Shown: piece after piece, positions 9,229 to 17,686 of the stretch | How the letters are laid out: the number at the start of each line of letters is the position of its first letter | Numbering within the stretch: position 1 is the stretch's first letter | Assembly: GCA_964565415.1 (NCBI GenBank) | Contig: CAZMEX010000007.1 | Coordinates: 28,394-92,393 of the forward strand | Origin: JAIOSM01 sp964565415 | GTDB taxonomy: Bacteria > Desulfobacterota > Desulfobacteria > Desulfobacterales > Desulfobacteraceae | Length of the DNA: 64,000 nt | Reading direction: 5' to 3' | The notes under the pieces: model-generated | The model's input: only the letters and a program-made list of their open reading frames with translations | Database searches by the model: none | Told to the model about the DNA's origin: nothing | Position numbers and translations under genes: made by a program

Positions 9229-9822
9229 TCAGTTTTGAACCATGGCTTCTGCTTTTTTAAGGAATTGATCTATGTTGGTATCCAACATTAAAGGAAGAAA
9301 TTGCTGTATTTGAGCATCTTCCCATTCCCACCATTTTATTTTTAAAAGATGTTGAATGGTGTTTGTGTCAAACCGCATTTTCACAATCTTTGCAGGATTT
9401 CCCGCTGCAATTGCATAGGCAGGTATATCCTTTGTCACAACAGCATTGGTTCCGATTGCTGCCCCATCTCCTATGGTGACTCCAGATAAGATTACAGCAT
9501 CGGCACCTATCCATACATCATTGCCAATTGTGATATCTCCTTTTGTACCAGGATGCCCCTTGAATTGCTTTGCTGATTTCCAAAGATAGTTAAACGGATA
9601 GGTTGTAACCCAGTCAATCCTATGTTCGCCACCCAGAAAGATTTTAACTCCTGAAGAGATTGAACAAAATGCTCCGATTTTAAAGTGTGCACCTTCTTCC
9701 CAGCTGTAAATGCGGGGATGACCATATGTATGTTTACCAATTGCATATTGAGGATAGGTATTTTGGATATCTTTTTTTTTACCCCGGATAATTTTTTTTA
9801 TTTTTTTCAATATTTTGTGCAT
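9229..9822 (-). CDS. CatB/VatD-like hexapeptide-repeat O-acetyltransferase
   Basis: Left-handed beta-helix acetyltransferase that uses acetyl-CoA to O-acetylate a sugar, here probably LPS or another surface glycan. Hexapeptide repeats run through GAFCSISSGVKI and the stretch from DITIGNDVWIG to AVVTKDIPAYAIAAGNPAK (about residues 100-150), followed by a short alpha-helical tail. The presumed catalytic His lies in the GGEHRIDWV loop. I chose the ATG at 9822; a TTG three codons earlier (9831) with AGGAA just upstream is a real alternative. It is the last gene of the long leftward LPS-core block and ends 21 bases from the converging membrane glycosyltransferase gene. Confidence 0.8.
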   Translation of the reverse strand: MHKILKKIKKIIRGKKKDIQNTYPQYAIGKHTYGHPRIYSWEEGAHFKIGAFCSISSGVKIFLGGEHRIDWVTTYPFNYLWKSAKQFKGHPGTKGDITIGNDVWIGADAVILSGVTIGDGAAIGTNAVVTKDIPAYAIAAGNPAKIVKMRFDTNTIQHLLKIKWWEWEDAQIQQFLPLMLDTNIDQFLKKAEAMVQN

Positions 9823-9851
9823 GGTGATCAAAGTTCCTGATTATAAGAATA

Positions 9852-10799
9852 TTATTTTTTTTCATATATAACAAACAGCTCTTCGCCTCTGTTAAGAATT
9901 GTTGCCAGAGCTACCAGAAATTTAGCAAGAAATCTGCGCAGTCTGTTTTTGTTGGATGGCTGTTTTTTGTTCCCGACAAGATAGTCAAAACTGTGGAGAA
10001 AAGCTCTTGGGGTAGAGAAAGTTTTTGTTCTTACTGCAAATAGATCATATTTCTTAGTAAGCATATTAAGGGTCTTAAGATTAAACAAGATAAGATGGCG
10101 TGGTATTTCATCGGGGAACCAGTTCAACCCAAACCATTTTCTTCCAAATGCCTTGGTATTAGGAGTTATAATGATAAGACGACCCTTTGGTTTTAATATT
10201 CTGCTTATCTCTTTTATTAGATCATCAGGATCAGGAATATGTTCAATCAGATGACGTGCAGTGATAATATCAAAGCTGTTTTTTTCAAATTTTGCAGATT
10301 TTAACTCCCCATGAAAAACTTTTATTCCAGCTTTACGGCATAAATTTACTGCTTTTAAATTGAATTCCACCCCTTCAAAATGCCAGCCAAGGGAGTTCAT
10401 TGAATTTATATATTGACCATTACTGCAGCCTATATCAACTCCTCTGGAATCAGGAATATAAGGAATTAGAGATTGATAAGAGAACAGAGAAATAATTAAG
10501 GCCAATGGTTTTAATAAAAACGGTGCTTTCAGATGTGTGTATCTGTATTTATATTTTAAAATGCTTGTTTTGATCAGGGAGTGTTTTTTTAAGGGAGGTG
10601 TCTCTTCATAATAAACATCGGGATAAAATGTATTGATGGTGTCAGAATCTGGCATTGGATGCTGATACTCAGCATTGCAATCAGTGCATCTCATATATGA
10701 GTACAGCTCTTTTTTATCATAAAGAAGATCTCTGCCCTGGTGTGACAACAGTCCTGTTGAGCCACATAGCGGGCACCTGCTGGTTTGTGCTCTATTCAT
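9852..10799 (-). CDS. SAM methyltransferase with N-terminal zinc-ribbon
   Basis: Two-part protein. The N-terminal Cys pairs CPLC (residues 9-12) and CTDC (about 37-40) form a zinc ribbon like that found in sugar C-methyltransferases. Next comes a class I methyltransferase domain with DIGCSNGQYINS near residue 120, an EGVEF ribose-binding strand, TARHLIEHIPDP and ILKPKGRLIIITPN around residues 175-205. The C-terminal part is helical and basic. At 315 residues it matches the common ribbon-plus-methyltransferase family seen in polysaccharide clusters. Its start overlaps the end of the upstream kinase-like gene by eight bases. The substrate is probably glycan-linked but unknown. Confidence 0.8.
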   Translation of the reverse strand: MNRAQTSRCPLCGSTGLLSHQGRDLLYDKKELYSYMRCTDCNAEYQHPMPDSDTINTFYPDVYYEETPPLKKHSLIKTSILKYKYRYTHLKAPFLLKPLALIISLFSYQSLIPYIPDSRGVDIGCSNGQYINSMNSLGWHFEGVEFNLKAVNLCRKAGIKVFHGELKSAKFEKNSFDIITARHLIEHIPDPDDLIKEISRILKPKGRLIIITPNTKAFGRKWFGLNWFPDEIPRHLILFNLKTLNMLTKKYDLFAVRTKTFSTPRAFLHSFDYLVGNKKQPSNKNRLRRFLAKFLVALATILNRGEELFVIYEKK

Positions 10800-11463
10800 C
10801 TGATTCTCCGTATAATTGTAACACAGCTTTTTTGAGTTTTATCTGTCTGTTTTTGGGTTTGATTTTTGATTTTTTAATGTAGATATCTATAAATTTATCA
10901 AGGGAAAATGCCTCCAGAGCTTTTCTATCTTCAGTATAATGGAGAAAGGGTTTAAAATTCCTGACCCGTTTAGAAATAATAAATGGCAGGGGTGACCAAT
11001 GGAGGTCAGATATGTCTATAAGACCAAATTCACCCTTTGGAGTTATAAATACATTATTAAAATGGATTGCCCGAAAATAGATTCTGTTATCATGGAGTTT
11101 GGCAAAAAAAGAGATGAATTGTGAGATAAGTTCATGGGTGTTTTCTTTTTTTGCAATCATCTCCCTCAGCGATTCCCCCTTGAGAGGATGGTATACAACC
11201 ATATCTCTTTTTATGGAAGGTATCTTATAGAGTCCTGTTACATTGACAGTGGGGATATTATGGTTTTCAAGAATTTTTACACCCCTTACAAATCGTCTGG
11301 CATAGGGCATTAAAAGAGCGGAAGAGAAAACTCTTTTTAAGCGGAAAAGCTTTGCAATACGGCCATCTTTTAACTTTAAGACTTTTTTCCCATAAAGATC
11401 TTCTGTCAAGGTCTCAGCGCCTTTAATCAGGGCTTTATATGATTTGTTATCAAGTTTTTCCAT
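10792..11463 (-). CDS. Degenerate kinase-fold protein (Ttg8-like), possible pseudokinase
   Basis: Protein-kinase-fold member of the family once called toluene tolerance protein Ttg8, common beside LPS core genes. The segment aligned with the catalytic loop reads YFRAIHFNN (residues 129-137), so the catalytic aspartate of the usual HxD motif is replaced by Ala132, and the preceding His by Phe. The metal-binding aspartate is kept in GLIDISD (Asp150). From memory the family often shows this loop, so it may be a natural variant and not a decayed copy. At 223 residues the fold is complete. It is closely packed in the leftward operon (three bases after the previous kinase gene). Confidence 0.7.
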   Translation of the reverse strand: MEKLDNKSYKALIKGAETLTEDLYGKKVLKLKDGRIAKLFRLKRVFSSALLMPYARRFVRGVKILENHNIPTVNVTGLYKIPSIKRDMVVYHPLKGESLREMIAKKENTHELISQFISFFAKLHDNRIYFRAIHFNNVFITPKGEFGLIDISDLHWSPLPFIISKRVRNFKPFLHYTEDRKALEAFSLDKFIDIYIKKSKIKPKNRQIKLKKAVLQLYGESDE

Positions 11464-11466
11464 TTT

Positions 11467-12153
11467 TTATACTATTCTAAGTTGACTGAACAATTGAAAT
11501 ACCCCGGGCAGATCTTTCCAGTTCTTCATAAAGCGTTTAATGTCTTTTTGCCATGCCCGCTTGAATCTGAAATCTGTTTTATGGGCTGTCATACTGTCCA
11601 GATCAATTAGATAGGGTTCCATGTTGTGTATAATAATATTAGTGGCTTTCATATCACCATGGGTTATCATGGCAGATTTAAGCAGACCAAACATTGCAAT
11701 TATCTTTTCTGCAATTGCTGATTTGGCAGCATGGTCAATTTCCGGGTCATTAAAATAGTTAAGTGCAGTTGGACCTTCTACATATTCACAGATGAAAAAT
11801 GCTTTGTTTCTGAATGGACCCCATCGTTTTTCTTTCATTGCAACAGGGAAAGGAGTATGGATTTTCATTTTAGAAATCAGATGTGCATAATGCCAGGAGT
11901 GGTCAGCACGACTTTTTTTAAAAGCACGTCTTAGAGCATGCCTGGAAGTTTTCATATTATAGCGTTTTATTACAAATTCATTATTATCAAGTTTATATTT
12001 TACAAGGGTTGCAGAGTTGCCATTTTTTAAAAGTGCTGATTCAGGGACATTAAAAGCAGTATCAGGATTTTTTAAAAGCAGCTTCATTGTTTGAGTTAAA
12101 AACTTATCTTTACAAAGGGAGAGATAGAATATTGTTTTTTTCTTTTTTATCAA
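11467..12153 (-). CDS. LPS-core-type small-molecule kinase (WaaP/InaA-like)
   Basis: Kinase-fold protein with a complete active-site set. Lys63 lies in FVIKRYN, the HGDMKATN catalytic loop has His165, Asp167 and Asn172, and the DFG-equivalent is YLIDLDS (Asp184/186). It is of the kind that phosphorylates LPS sugars (Kdo or heptose). The start used is TTG at 12153, which overlaps the stop of waaP (TTGA). An ATG at 12087 would remove 22 residues and is possible, since no clear Shine-Dalgarno decides it. It is one of five kinase-fold genes in this operon; its specific target is unknown. Confidence 0.75.
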   Translation of the reverse strand: MIKKKKTIFYLSLCKDKFLTQTMKLLLKNPDTAFNVPESALLKNGNSATLVKYKLDNNEFVIKRYNMKTSRHALRRAFKKSRADHSWHYAHLISKMKIHTPFPVAMKEKRWGPFRNKAFFICEYVEGPTALNYFNDPEIDHAAKSAIAEKIIAMFGLLKSAMITHGDMKATNIIIHNMEPYLIDLDSMTAHKTDFRFKRAWQKDIKRFMKNWKDLPGVFQLFSQLRIV

Positions 12154-12959
12154 AGCGGTCTTATCCCTTTTTTATAAAGTTTTTTCGCACGTTTTTTTAC
12201 ATACCACCAGAAAAACCAATGTTTTGAAAGGGAGTTTTCTGCCGTTGTATTGTGATAGTGTTTTACAAAATAAAAAAAGTCATGTTTTGTAAGTCCCAAG
12301 TCCATACTGGAAAATAATATTGCTGATATATCTTTTGCTCTCCATTTAAAACCAATTTTGGATCTTATATCCACCCGATGAAGGTCAATGAGAAACAGCC
12401 TTATGTTCCCAGGATCAATGTTATTGATACCGCAAGATATATCCAGCAGGAAATGGCAGATATATAGATCTTTATGGCTCATGCCGTTTCCATGGATGGT
12501 TCTTGCTATCTCAGCAACTTTTTTAATTACAGCATTCTTTATGGCATTGTCCGGCGGATTGTTTTTCCAATCTCTGCAATAATCTTCAAGGCTTATGACA
12601 TCTTGTAACTCTTCAGTAATTACAAAAGATTTGATTTTTGCAGGGTTTAATCCCTGTTTTCCATATCCAACGAGATTCATTGTGTTAATGTTGATTTTGT
12701 TTAGCTTTATAATTGCCTGCCACTCATTTTGAGCACTGAGTACTGGTGGTTTCCTGAATTGCAAAAGGTTCTTGATGATTTTTTTCCATCCTACTCCGGA
12801 GTGAAATTTGCCAAAAAAATAGTTTTCTTTAAATTGAAATCTAAGGGTTCTGCGCCCGTCTTTCTCCCGGAAAAGCTCACCTTGAACATTAAAAAGGTCC
12901 TTTAAACCATTTTTATCAATCTTCCATGATTTTTTCCACTCATCGGGCAGGACAATCAT
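12150..12959 (-). CDS. waaP: LPS core heptose(I) kinase WaaP (RfaP)
   Basis: Phosphorylates the first heptose of the LPS inner core, giving the negative charge that metal ions bridge in the outer membrane. The signature is the catalytic loop SHKDLYICHFLL (His162, Asp164), nearly the RfaP pattern HRDCYICHFLL, and the LFLIDLHR metal-binding segment (Asp192). The ATP-lysine is at FFGKFHSG (Lys51). Its 269 residues match RfaP. The gene directly follows waaG with a four-base gap, the same pairing as in enteric rfa loci, which supports the specific name. The replacement of Arg by Lys in HRD is a mild deviation. Confidence 0.88.
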   Translation of the reverse strand: MIVLPDEWKKSWKIDKNGLKDLFNVQGELFREKDGRRTLRFQFKENYFFGKFHSGVGWKKIIKNLLQFRKPPVLSAQNEWQAIIKLNKININTMNLVGYGKQGLNPAKIKSFVITEELQDVISLEDYCRDWKNNPPDNAIKNAVIKKVAEIARTIHGNGMSHKDLYICHFLLDISCGINNIDPGNIRLFLIDLHRVDIRSKIGFKWRAKDISAILFSSMDLGLTKHDFFYFVKHYHNTTAENSLSKHWFFWWYVKKRAKKLYKKGIRPL

Positions 12960-12963
12960 AAAT

Positions 12964-14094
12964 TCAAGTCACCTTTTCAATTATATCCACTGCTTTTTCA
13001 GACCGGCTGAACAAATCAGTGTTTTCAGTATAAACCTTTGCATTGTTTTGCCACAGGTCTTGTTTTTCAGAGGTCAGCATATACAGTAACTCTTTATTAA
13101 GGGTCTCCTGCTTAAAAGGAGAAGGAATAACTTTGCCTGCGTTTGCCAAGACTACATGGTGGCTGTATCCGCATATATCAGTTGTGATAACAGGTCTATG
13201 GGCCACAAGAGCTTCAACAATAACAGTACCGGTGTTTTCTATCAGGGCAGGGTGCAGTAAAAGGTCTGAAGCCAGCAAAAGATGTGGTACATCCTTTCTT
13301 GCACCAAGAAATCTTACATTTTGTGCAAGCCCTGACTTTCCTGCAAGGCGTTTATACTTTCCTGGTTTATCAATGCCCACAACAAGCATTACAGTATTTG
13401 TTGATACCTGTTTTGGCAGTGCTCCCATTGCTTTTATGGCACGCTTTACGCCCTTTATTTTAAAAACAGTGCAGACCATGATAATAATTTTTTTATTTTG
13501 ATCAATTTTCAGCTCTTTTCGTTTTTCAAGACGGATTTCCTCTGCATTTAAAGGGGGGATACATTTTTTAGAAATACCAGGAGGTAAAACATGGAACCGC
13601 TCCTCTGCTGTTTTATAAAACCTGGTGTAAAACTCTATTTCCTTGGGAGTTAAGAGCAATATTTCAGTTTTTGAATCTTTATCATAAACAGATTTTTCAT
13701 TGTACATGAATATTCTGTAACGGCTTGTAAAATGATGCAGGATACTTCGATTTTGCATTTTTGCAGCATAGGAAGTATCTGCTGCATAATATATATCAAG
13801 CCCGGGTATTCTGTTAAATCCCACAATTGCATTGTAATTTTTATTTTTTGTAAGTTTTAAAACTTTTTCACCAAATGATTTATAACGTTTATGGTTGGAA
13901 AACGCTGAAACAGGAACAAGGGTAACATTTAAACCATTTGGTTTCTCACCATTCCATGAAATAGTATAAACATCAACTTTATGTCCACGCTCCATGCAGA
14001 TTTCAGCAATCTGCAAAAAATCTCCCTGCAGCCCTCCAAAAGGGAAGTATTTAAATAGACAAAATGCAAGATTTAATTTTTTTCTATTTTCCAT
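12964..14094 (-). CDS. waaG: LPS core glycosyltransferase WaaG (RfaG)-like
   Basis: GT4 glycosyltransferase that adds the first outer-core hexose (glucose in enterics) to heptose II. The N-terminus shows the WaaG hallmark FCLFKYFPFGGLQGDFLQI. The C-terminal half has VCTVFKIKGVKRAI, KYKRLAGKSGL, RFLGARKDV and HPALIENTGTVIVEAL, with the EX7E acid pair of GT4 enzymes. A GTG at 14109 would add five residues. I prefer the ATG at 14094 because it brings the start to the conserved first strand and has AAGAG seven bases upstream. It overlaps the waaF end by 11 bases. The sugar donor may differ from E. coli. Confidence 0.85.
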   Translation of the reverse strand: MENRKKLNLAFCLFKYFPFGGLQGDFLQIAEICMERGHKVDVYTISWNGEKPNGLNVTLVPVSAFSNHKRYKSFGEKVLKLTKNKNYNAIVGFNRIPGLDIYYAADTSYAAKMQNRSILHHFTSRYRIFMYNEKSVYDKDSKTEILLLTPKEIEFYTRFYKTAEERFHVLPPGISKKCIPPLNAEEIRLEKRKELKIDQNKKIIIMVCTVFKIKGVKRAIKAMGALPKQVSTNTVMLVVGIDKPGKYKRLAGKSGLAQNVRFLGARKDVPHLLLASDLLLHPALIENTGTVIVEALVAHRPVITTDICGYSHHVVLANAGKVIPSPFKQETLNKELLYMLTSEKQDLWQNNAKVYTENTDLFSRSEKAVDIIEKVT

Positions 14095-15088
14095 CCAATA
14101 ACTCTTCACAGGTTAGTAAAACTTTTGCAGCATCCAGCTGCATGCACATCTCTGTCTTGTTTGGACACGATTTACTTCCATGTCTTCGGCAGGGTTTACA
14201 CCCAAGTGTTTCATCCTGTACTATCCTTGCATCATGGTTAAGCCATGGTCCAAAACCAAATTCTGGTGAAGTTGCACAAAAAATAACAACAGTTGGTGTC
14301 TTAAAAGCTGATCCCATATGAAGAGACATGCTGTCATTGCATACAAGAAGCTTTGCATTTTTTACAATATATAGTGTGTCAGACAGAGGAATTTTGCCTG
14401 ATACATCAATAACATCAACCTTCTTACTGATTTTATTGCATATTGCTGTATCCTCTTTTGAGCCAATAAGTATTATATCTCTTCCCCTGCTTTTATAATA
14501 TTCGGCAACTTTAAGATACCCTTGCCAATGCCATTGTTTTGTTTTCCAGGCACTGCCGGGAGCCATGACAATAAAGTTGTTGTTAAGGTTTTTCACTATC
14601 TTGGACAGGTCGTTGTATAAGGGTTCAAACAATCGTAAATTTTTATTTTTCAACTCTTGTTCCGGGACATCTTTAAAAAGCAGTGAAAGATTACGTATGG
14701 CTGCATGGGCATCTAAAGTTTTTTTTCTTTTCTCTGTATACAAAAAACTTAAAGAGGCATCTTTAAATCCAACTCTTTTGGGAATTTTTGCAAGCAACAG
14801 CAGAACTGCAGTTCTGTGTGAACGATGTAATGAATATACAATATCAAAGTTTTCTTTTTTGAGCTGTGCTGCTTTTTTGAAAAGTCCTTTAAAACCTTTG
14901 TCAATATTACGTTTGTCATAAACAATTATTTTATCTATACAAGGGTCATTCTGCAAAAGAGAAGATGAGAGTTGGGTAGTTAAAAAAGACAATTCAGAGT
15001 TTGGAAAAATCTGCTTTAAACCTGCAATCACAGGGGTTGAAAGGATAGTATCTCCCAGAAAACTTAAATTGACAAGAAGTATTTTCAT
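14084..15088 (-). CDS. waaF: ADP-heptose:LPS heptosyltransferase II (WaaF)-like, GT9
   Basis: GT9 heptosyltransferase acting on the inner core in the cytoplasm. Motifs are the N-terminal LLVNLSFLGDTILSTPVI (residues 3-20), APGSAWKTKQWHW near residue 170, the GSKEDTAICNKI nucleotide-binding segment, and VCNDSMSLHMGSAF near residue 245. The last forms the donor pocket. The C-terminal Cys cluster (CKPCRRHGSKSC, CMQL) is typical of WaaF proteins of this lineage. It is 334 residues long. It sits between an lpxL-type gene and waaG in an operon that also has waaC, so the two GT9 genes probably make the heptose I-heptose II pair. WaaF is assigned by the AWKTKQW block. Confidence 0.85.
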   Translation of the reverse strand: MKILLVNLSFLGDTILSTPVIAGLKQIFPNSELSFLTTQLSSSLLQNDPCIDKIIVYDKRNIDKGFKGLFKKAAQLKKENFDIVYSLHRSHRTAVLLLLAKIPKRVGFKDASLSFLYTEKRKKTLDAHAAIRNLSLLFKDVPEQELKNKNLRLFEPLYNDLSKIVKNLNNNFIVMAPGSAWKTKQWHWQGYLKVAEYYKSRGRDIILIGSKEDTAICNKISKKVDVIDVSGKIPLSDTLYIVKNAKLLVCNDSMSLHMGSAFKTPTVVIFCATSPEFGFGPWLNHDARIVQDETLGCKPCRRHGSKSCPNKTEMCMQLDAAKVLLTCEELLDGK

Positions 15089-15106
15089 AGTGTCTAAGGC
15101 AACAAC

Positions 15107-16018
15107 TTAAGTGTGTTTCCCAGCCAGCTCTTCCAAAGGTCTGGTTTTCCATCTGTTATGCACCCAAAACCATTGTTCAGGATATTTTCTGATATATTTT
15201 TCAATAACAGCATGGTAAGCTTGGGTATTATCCAAAATATCTTTTTCCATATCATTGGTCTGGATTAACGGCATTTTTGGCAGGATTACAATATTTGTAT
15301 TGCCTCTATCCTTAAAAGTAAAAATTGGTATAACCGGTGCTTTGGTTGATAAGGCAAGTCGTGCAAGCCCTTTTGTTGTGCAGGCTTTGCGGTTTAAAAA
15401 GTCAATAAAAACACCACGGCTTCTTTTTCTGACATTTTGATCCACATAAAGACCTGCTGCACCACCGTTTTTAAGACTTTTTACGATTTCATCAAGGGCA
15501 TTATGTACAGGGAACATGTTTGAACCTGTAAACTCTCTTTTTTTCATTATATATCTGTCCATGGGGGCAAATTTTATCTTTTTATACACCACTGCAAACT
15601 CTATTTTTGTAATATAAGCCAGGGCAGAAAGAAGTTCCCAGTTCCCAAGATGTCCTGAAAAACACAGGATACCTTTGCCTTCAGCATGGGCAGCTTCCAG
15701 ATTTTCAAGACCGGTTATTGAAAAAAAAGTGTGCATATTTTCACGTTTCATACTATGGAATCTTGCATGTTCAAATAAAATCCTTGAGCTGTTTCTAAAA
15801 ACTTTTTTTGCAAGCTGCCGTATCTCTGTATCTTTTTTTTCACTGGCATAGGCATGTTTAATATTACTAATGGTTAATGTCCGATGCTTTTTATCAATCA
15901 AAAACCAGATACTCCCAAGAGTATCTCCCATGAAATTGCCAATCGACTCAGGGATTTTTCCCAGTAAAGACATGAATATGGATAATCCATGGTATATAAT
16001 ACTATCAGTCAGTTTCAT
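15107..16018 (-). CDS. lpxL: LpxL/HtrB-type lipid A acyltransferase
   Basis: Adds a secondary acyl chain to Kdo2-lipid IVA at the inner membrane. The catalytic motif HLGNWE is intact (His123, Glu128). The NALDEIVKSLKNGG and GLYVDQNVRKRSRGVF substrate-binding blocks are present, as is the C-terminal YPEQWFWVHNRWK. The 303-residue length is standard and a hydrophobic segment near the N-terminus (about 10-42) anchors it. The start overlaps the waaC stop by ATGA. Among the three acyltransferases in the window this is the best match to the LpxL consensus and is embedded in the core operon, hence the symbol. LpxM-type specificity cannot be excluded. Confidence 0.85.
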   Translation of the reverse strand: MKLTDSIIYHGLSIFMSLLGKIPESIGNFMGDTLGSIWFLIDKKHRTLTISNIKHAYASEKKDTEIRQLAKKVFRNSSRILFEHARFHSMKRENMHTFFSITGLENLEAAHAEGKGILCFSGHLGNWELLSALAYITKIEFAVVYKKIKFAPMDRYIMKKREFTGSNMFPVHNALDEIVKSLKNGGAAGLYVDQNVRKRSRGVFIDFLNRKACTTKGLARLALSTKAPVIPIFTFKDRGNTNIVILPKMPLIQTNDMEKDILDNTQAYHAVIEKYIRKYPEQWFWVHNRWKTRPLEELAGKHT

Positions 16019-16983
16019 TTTTGAGTAACTTTTTCCATAAGTTTGTTCATAACATGTTCAGGTTTAATTTTCTCCATACACACAGGGTTACTGCATTCTC
16101 TCTTGTTACATGGCGAGCAAGCCATTTTTTTTTTTATGATAGTACCATGAAAAGGTCCTGTGCGAAAGGGATCAGATGGTCCGAAAAGGGCAACCAGATT
16201 TGTTTTTACTGCAACGGCAAGATGCATGGGACCTGTGTCACAACTTACAACACATTGTGCCTTGGCAAGAACATGGGTAAGCTCCTTTAAAGATGTTTTT
16301 GCACACAGGCTTTTTATTTTGCAACGGGCTTTAGCTTGAATTGTCTCGGCAAATGGCAGGTCCTCAGCACCACCTGTTATTACAGATTTAAAGCCAATTT
16401 TATCTGCTATCATATCAGCAAGTATTGCAAAATATTCCGGGCTCCATCTGTTTGCCCGTTTGGTAGCACCAATATTTAGTACAATATATTCAGATGGCAA
16501 ACCATTAACATCCATTGTCTGCAAGGGTATATTCCAGGAAATTTTATCTGACTTGACATCAAGATAATCAGCAAACTCCATATATTGAGTCAGCATGTGC
16601 CCCGGGGGATCAGCCCCGGGTATTCTCTCAAAAGGAAATATCCAGGACAGCTCCTTGCAGCGATTCTTGTCAAACCCTATACGTCTGTCTGCCTTTGCGA
16701 ACATACAAAAGAGAGCTGACTTTAAAAGTCTTTGCAAATCCAGAACAATGTCATATCTTGTCTGCCTTATTCCCTTTAAAACATGGGGCAAAAATTTTTT
16801 TAAGTTGTGTTTGTCAAAAAGAATTGCTCTGTCAACTGATCCATGGGCTTTGATAAGTGGATAACTTAAAGGAGCAACCAACCAGTGGATTTCAGCATTT
16901 AATTCATCTTTGATATTGATTACCAGGGGCAGGGTATTTATAACATCTCCCAATGCTCCAAGTTTTATAATCAGTACTTTCAT
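16015..16983 (-). CDS. waaC: ADP-heptose:LPS heptosyltransferase I (WaaC)-like, GT9
   Basis: GT9 enzyme that adds the first heptose to Kdo. Seen are the N-terminal VLIIKLGALGDVINTLP (residues 3-19), the AEIHWLVAPLSYPLI acceptor-side segment typical of WaaC, LNIGATKRANRWSPEYF near residue 170, and VVSCDTGPMHLAVAV near residue 250. It is 322 residues long. The C-terminal Cys pairs (CSPCNKREC, CMEKI) resemble those of the second GT9 gene downstream. It overlaps the lpxL start by four bases and follows a Kdo-kinase-like gene by four bases. WaaC is chosen over WaaF because of the HWLVAP and RANRWSP motifs. Confidence 0.85.
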   Translation of the reverse strand: MKVLIIKLGALGDVINTLPLVINIKDELNAEIHWLVAPLSYPLIKAHGSVDRAILFDKHNLKKFLPHVLKGIRQTRYDIVLDLQRLLKSALFCMFAKADRRIGFDKNRCKELSWIFPFERIPGADPPGHMLTQYMEFADYLDVKSDKISWNIPLQTMDVNGLPSEYIVLNIGATKRANRWSPEYFAILADMIADKIGFKSVITGGAEDLPFAETIQAKARCKIKSLCAKTSLKELTHVLAKAQCVVSCDTGPMHLAVAVKTNLVALFGPSDPFRTGPFHGTIIKKKMACSPCNKRECSNPVCMEKIKPEHVMNKLMEKVTQK

Positions 16984-16987
16984 TTTT

Positions 16988-17686
16988 TTATTCGGGTTTG
17001 GTTTTCAACAGTATGCCAGAGAATACATCGGACAGCTCCTCTGGTAATTTGTATTTTCTAACTGCTCTCTGCCATCTTTTAGTGTACTTTTTTGCAAGTT
17101 TTTTCTTGTCTCCTGAAAATCGACATGCTTTATCAAAGTCCAGAATATAAGGCTTGTTAAACTGATTTATAATAATATTTCCAGGATGAAGATCAATATG
17201 ATAAATAGAGCTTACAATCAATTTACCTATATTTTCACAAATAGGCTGTAAAAGACCGATTGCTTTTTCTTTGTCATTGATACAAAAATCCATAAAATTT
17301 TTTGAGTTTTTCACTTCTCTTGTTACAAGCCATGCTTTGTAAAACACACCTCCTTTGCTTGCAAAAAGAACAGGCTCAGGCACATTTACACCTGCTCTGA
17401 TTGCATCAATCAAAGCATTAAATTCAAGTTCGCCCCTGGTTTTTCTTGAAAAAAAGTACCTGTTTTTGTTAAAACAGGATATCAGCCCGCCACGGGTATA
17501 ATGTTTAATTATTACAGATCCGATTCCATCAAGGTTTGTTTGAGTTGTTGAAGTCCTGCCCGTAAGAGCAGTTGTAGACTTTGCATCATTTTTTAGATTG
17601 AAGAGGGAGATGAGATTGCCAAGAATGGCTTGATCTAAATCCATACTTCCACCAAAATTATATAATTTTTGTTTTTTATAAAACAT
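16988..17686 (-). CDS. Kdo/LPS kinase (KdkA-like)
   Basis: Kinase-fold protein with all key residues: Lys61 in VIIKHYTRGG, HIDLHPGN with His163, Asp165 and Asn170, and the metal aspartate in YILDFDKA (Asp183). The GELEFNAL helix supplies the Lys-pairing Glu. The HYTRGGLIS segment is typical of 3-deoxy-manno-octulosonate (Kdo) kinases and related WaaP proteins, and the gene lies directly after kdsB, so phosphorylation of core Kdo is likely. The ATG at 17686 abuts the kdsB stop (TAGATG). An internal ATG at 17644 with GGTGGA just upstream is a credible alternative start and would remove 14 residues of atypical sequence. Confidence 0.75.
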   Translation of the reverse strand: MFYKKQKLYNFGGSMDLDQAILGNLISLFNLKNDAKSTTALTGRTSTTQTNLDGIGSVIIKHYTRGGLISCFNKNRYFFSRKTRGELEFNALIDAIRAGVNVPEPVLFASKGGVFYKAWLVTREVKNSKNFMDFCINDKEKAIGLLQPICENIGKLIVSSIYHIDLHPGNIIINQFNKPYILDFDKACRFSGDKKKLAKKYTKRWQRAVRKYKLPEELSDVFSGILLKTKPE

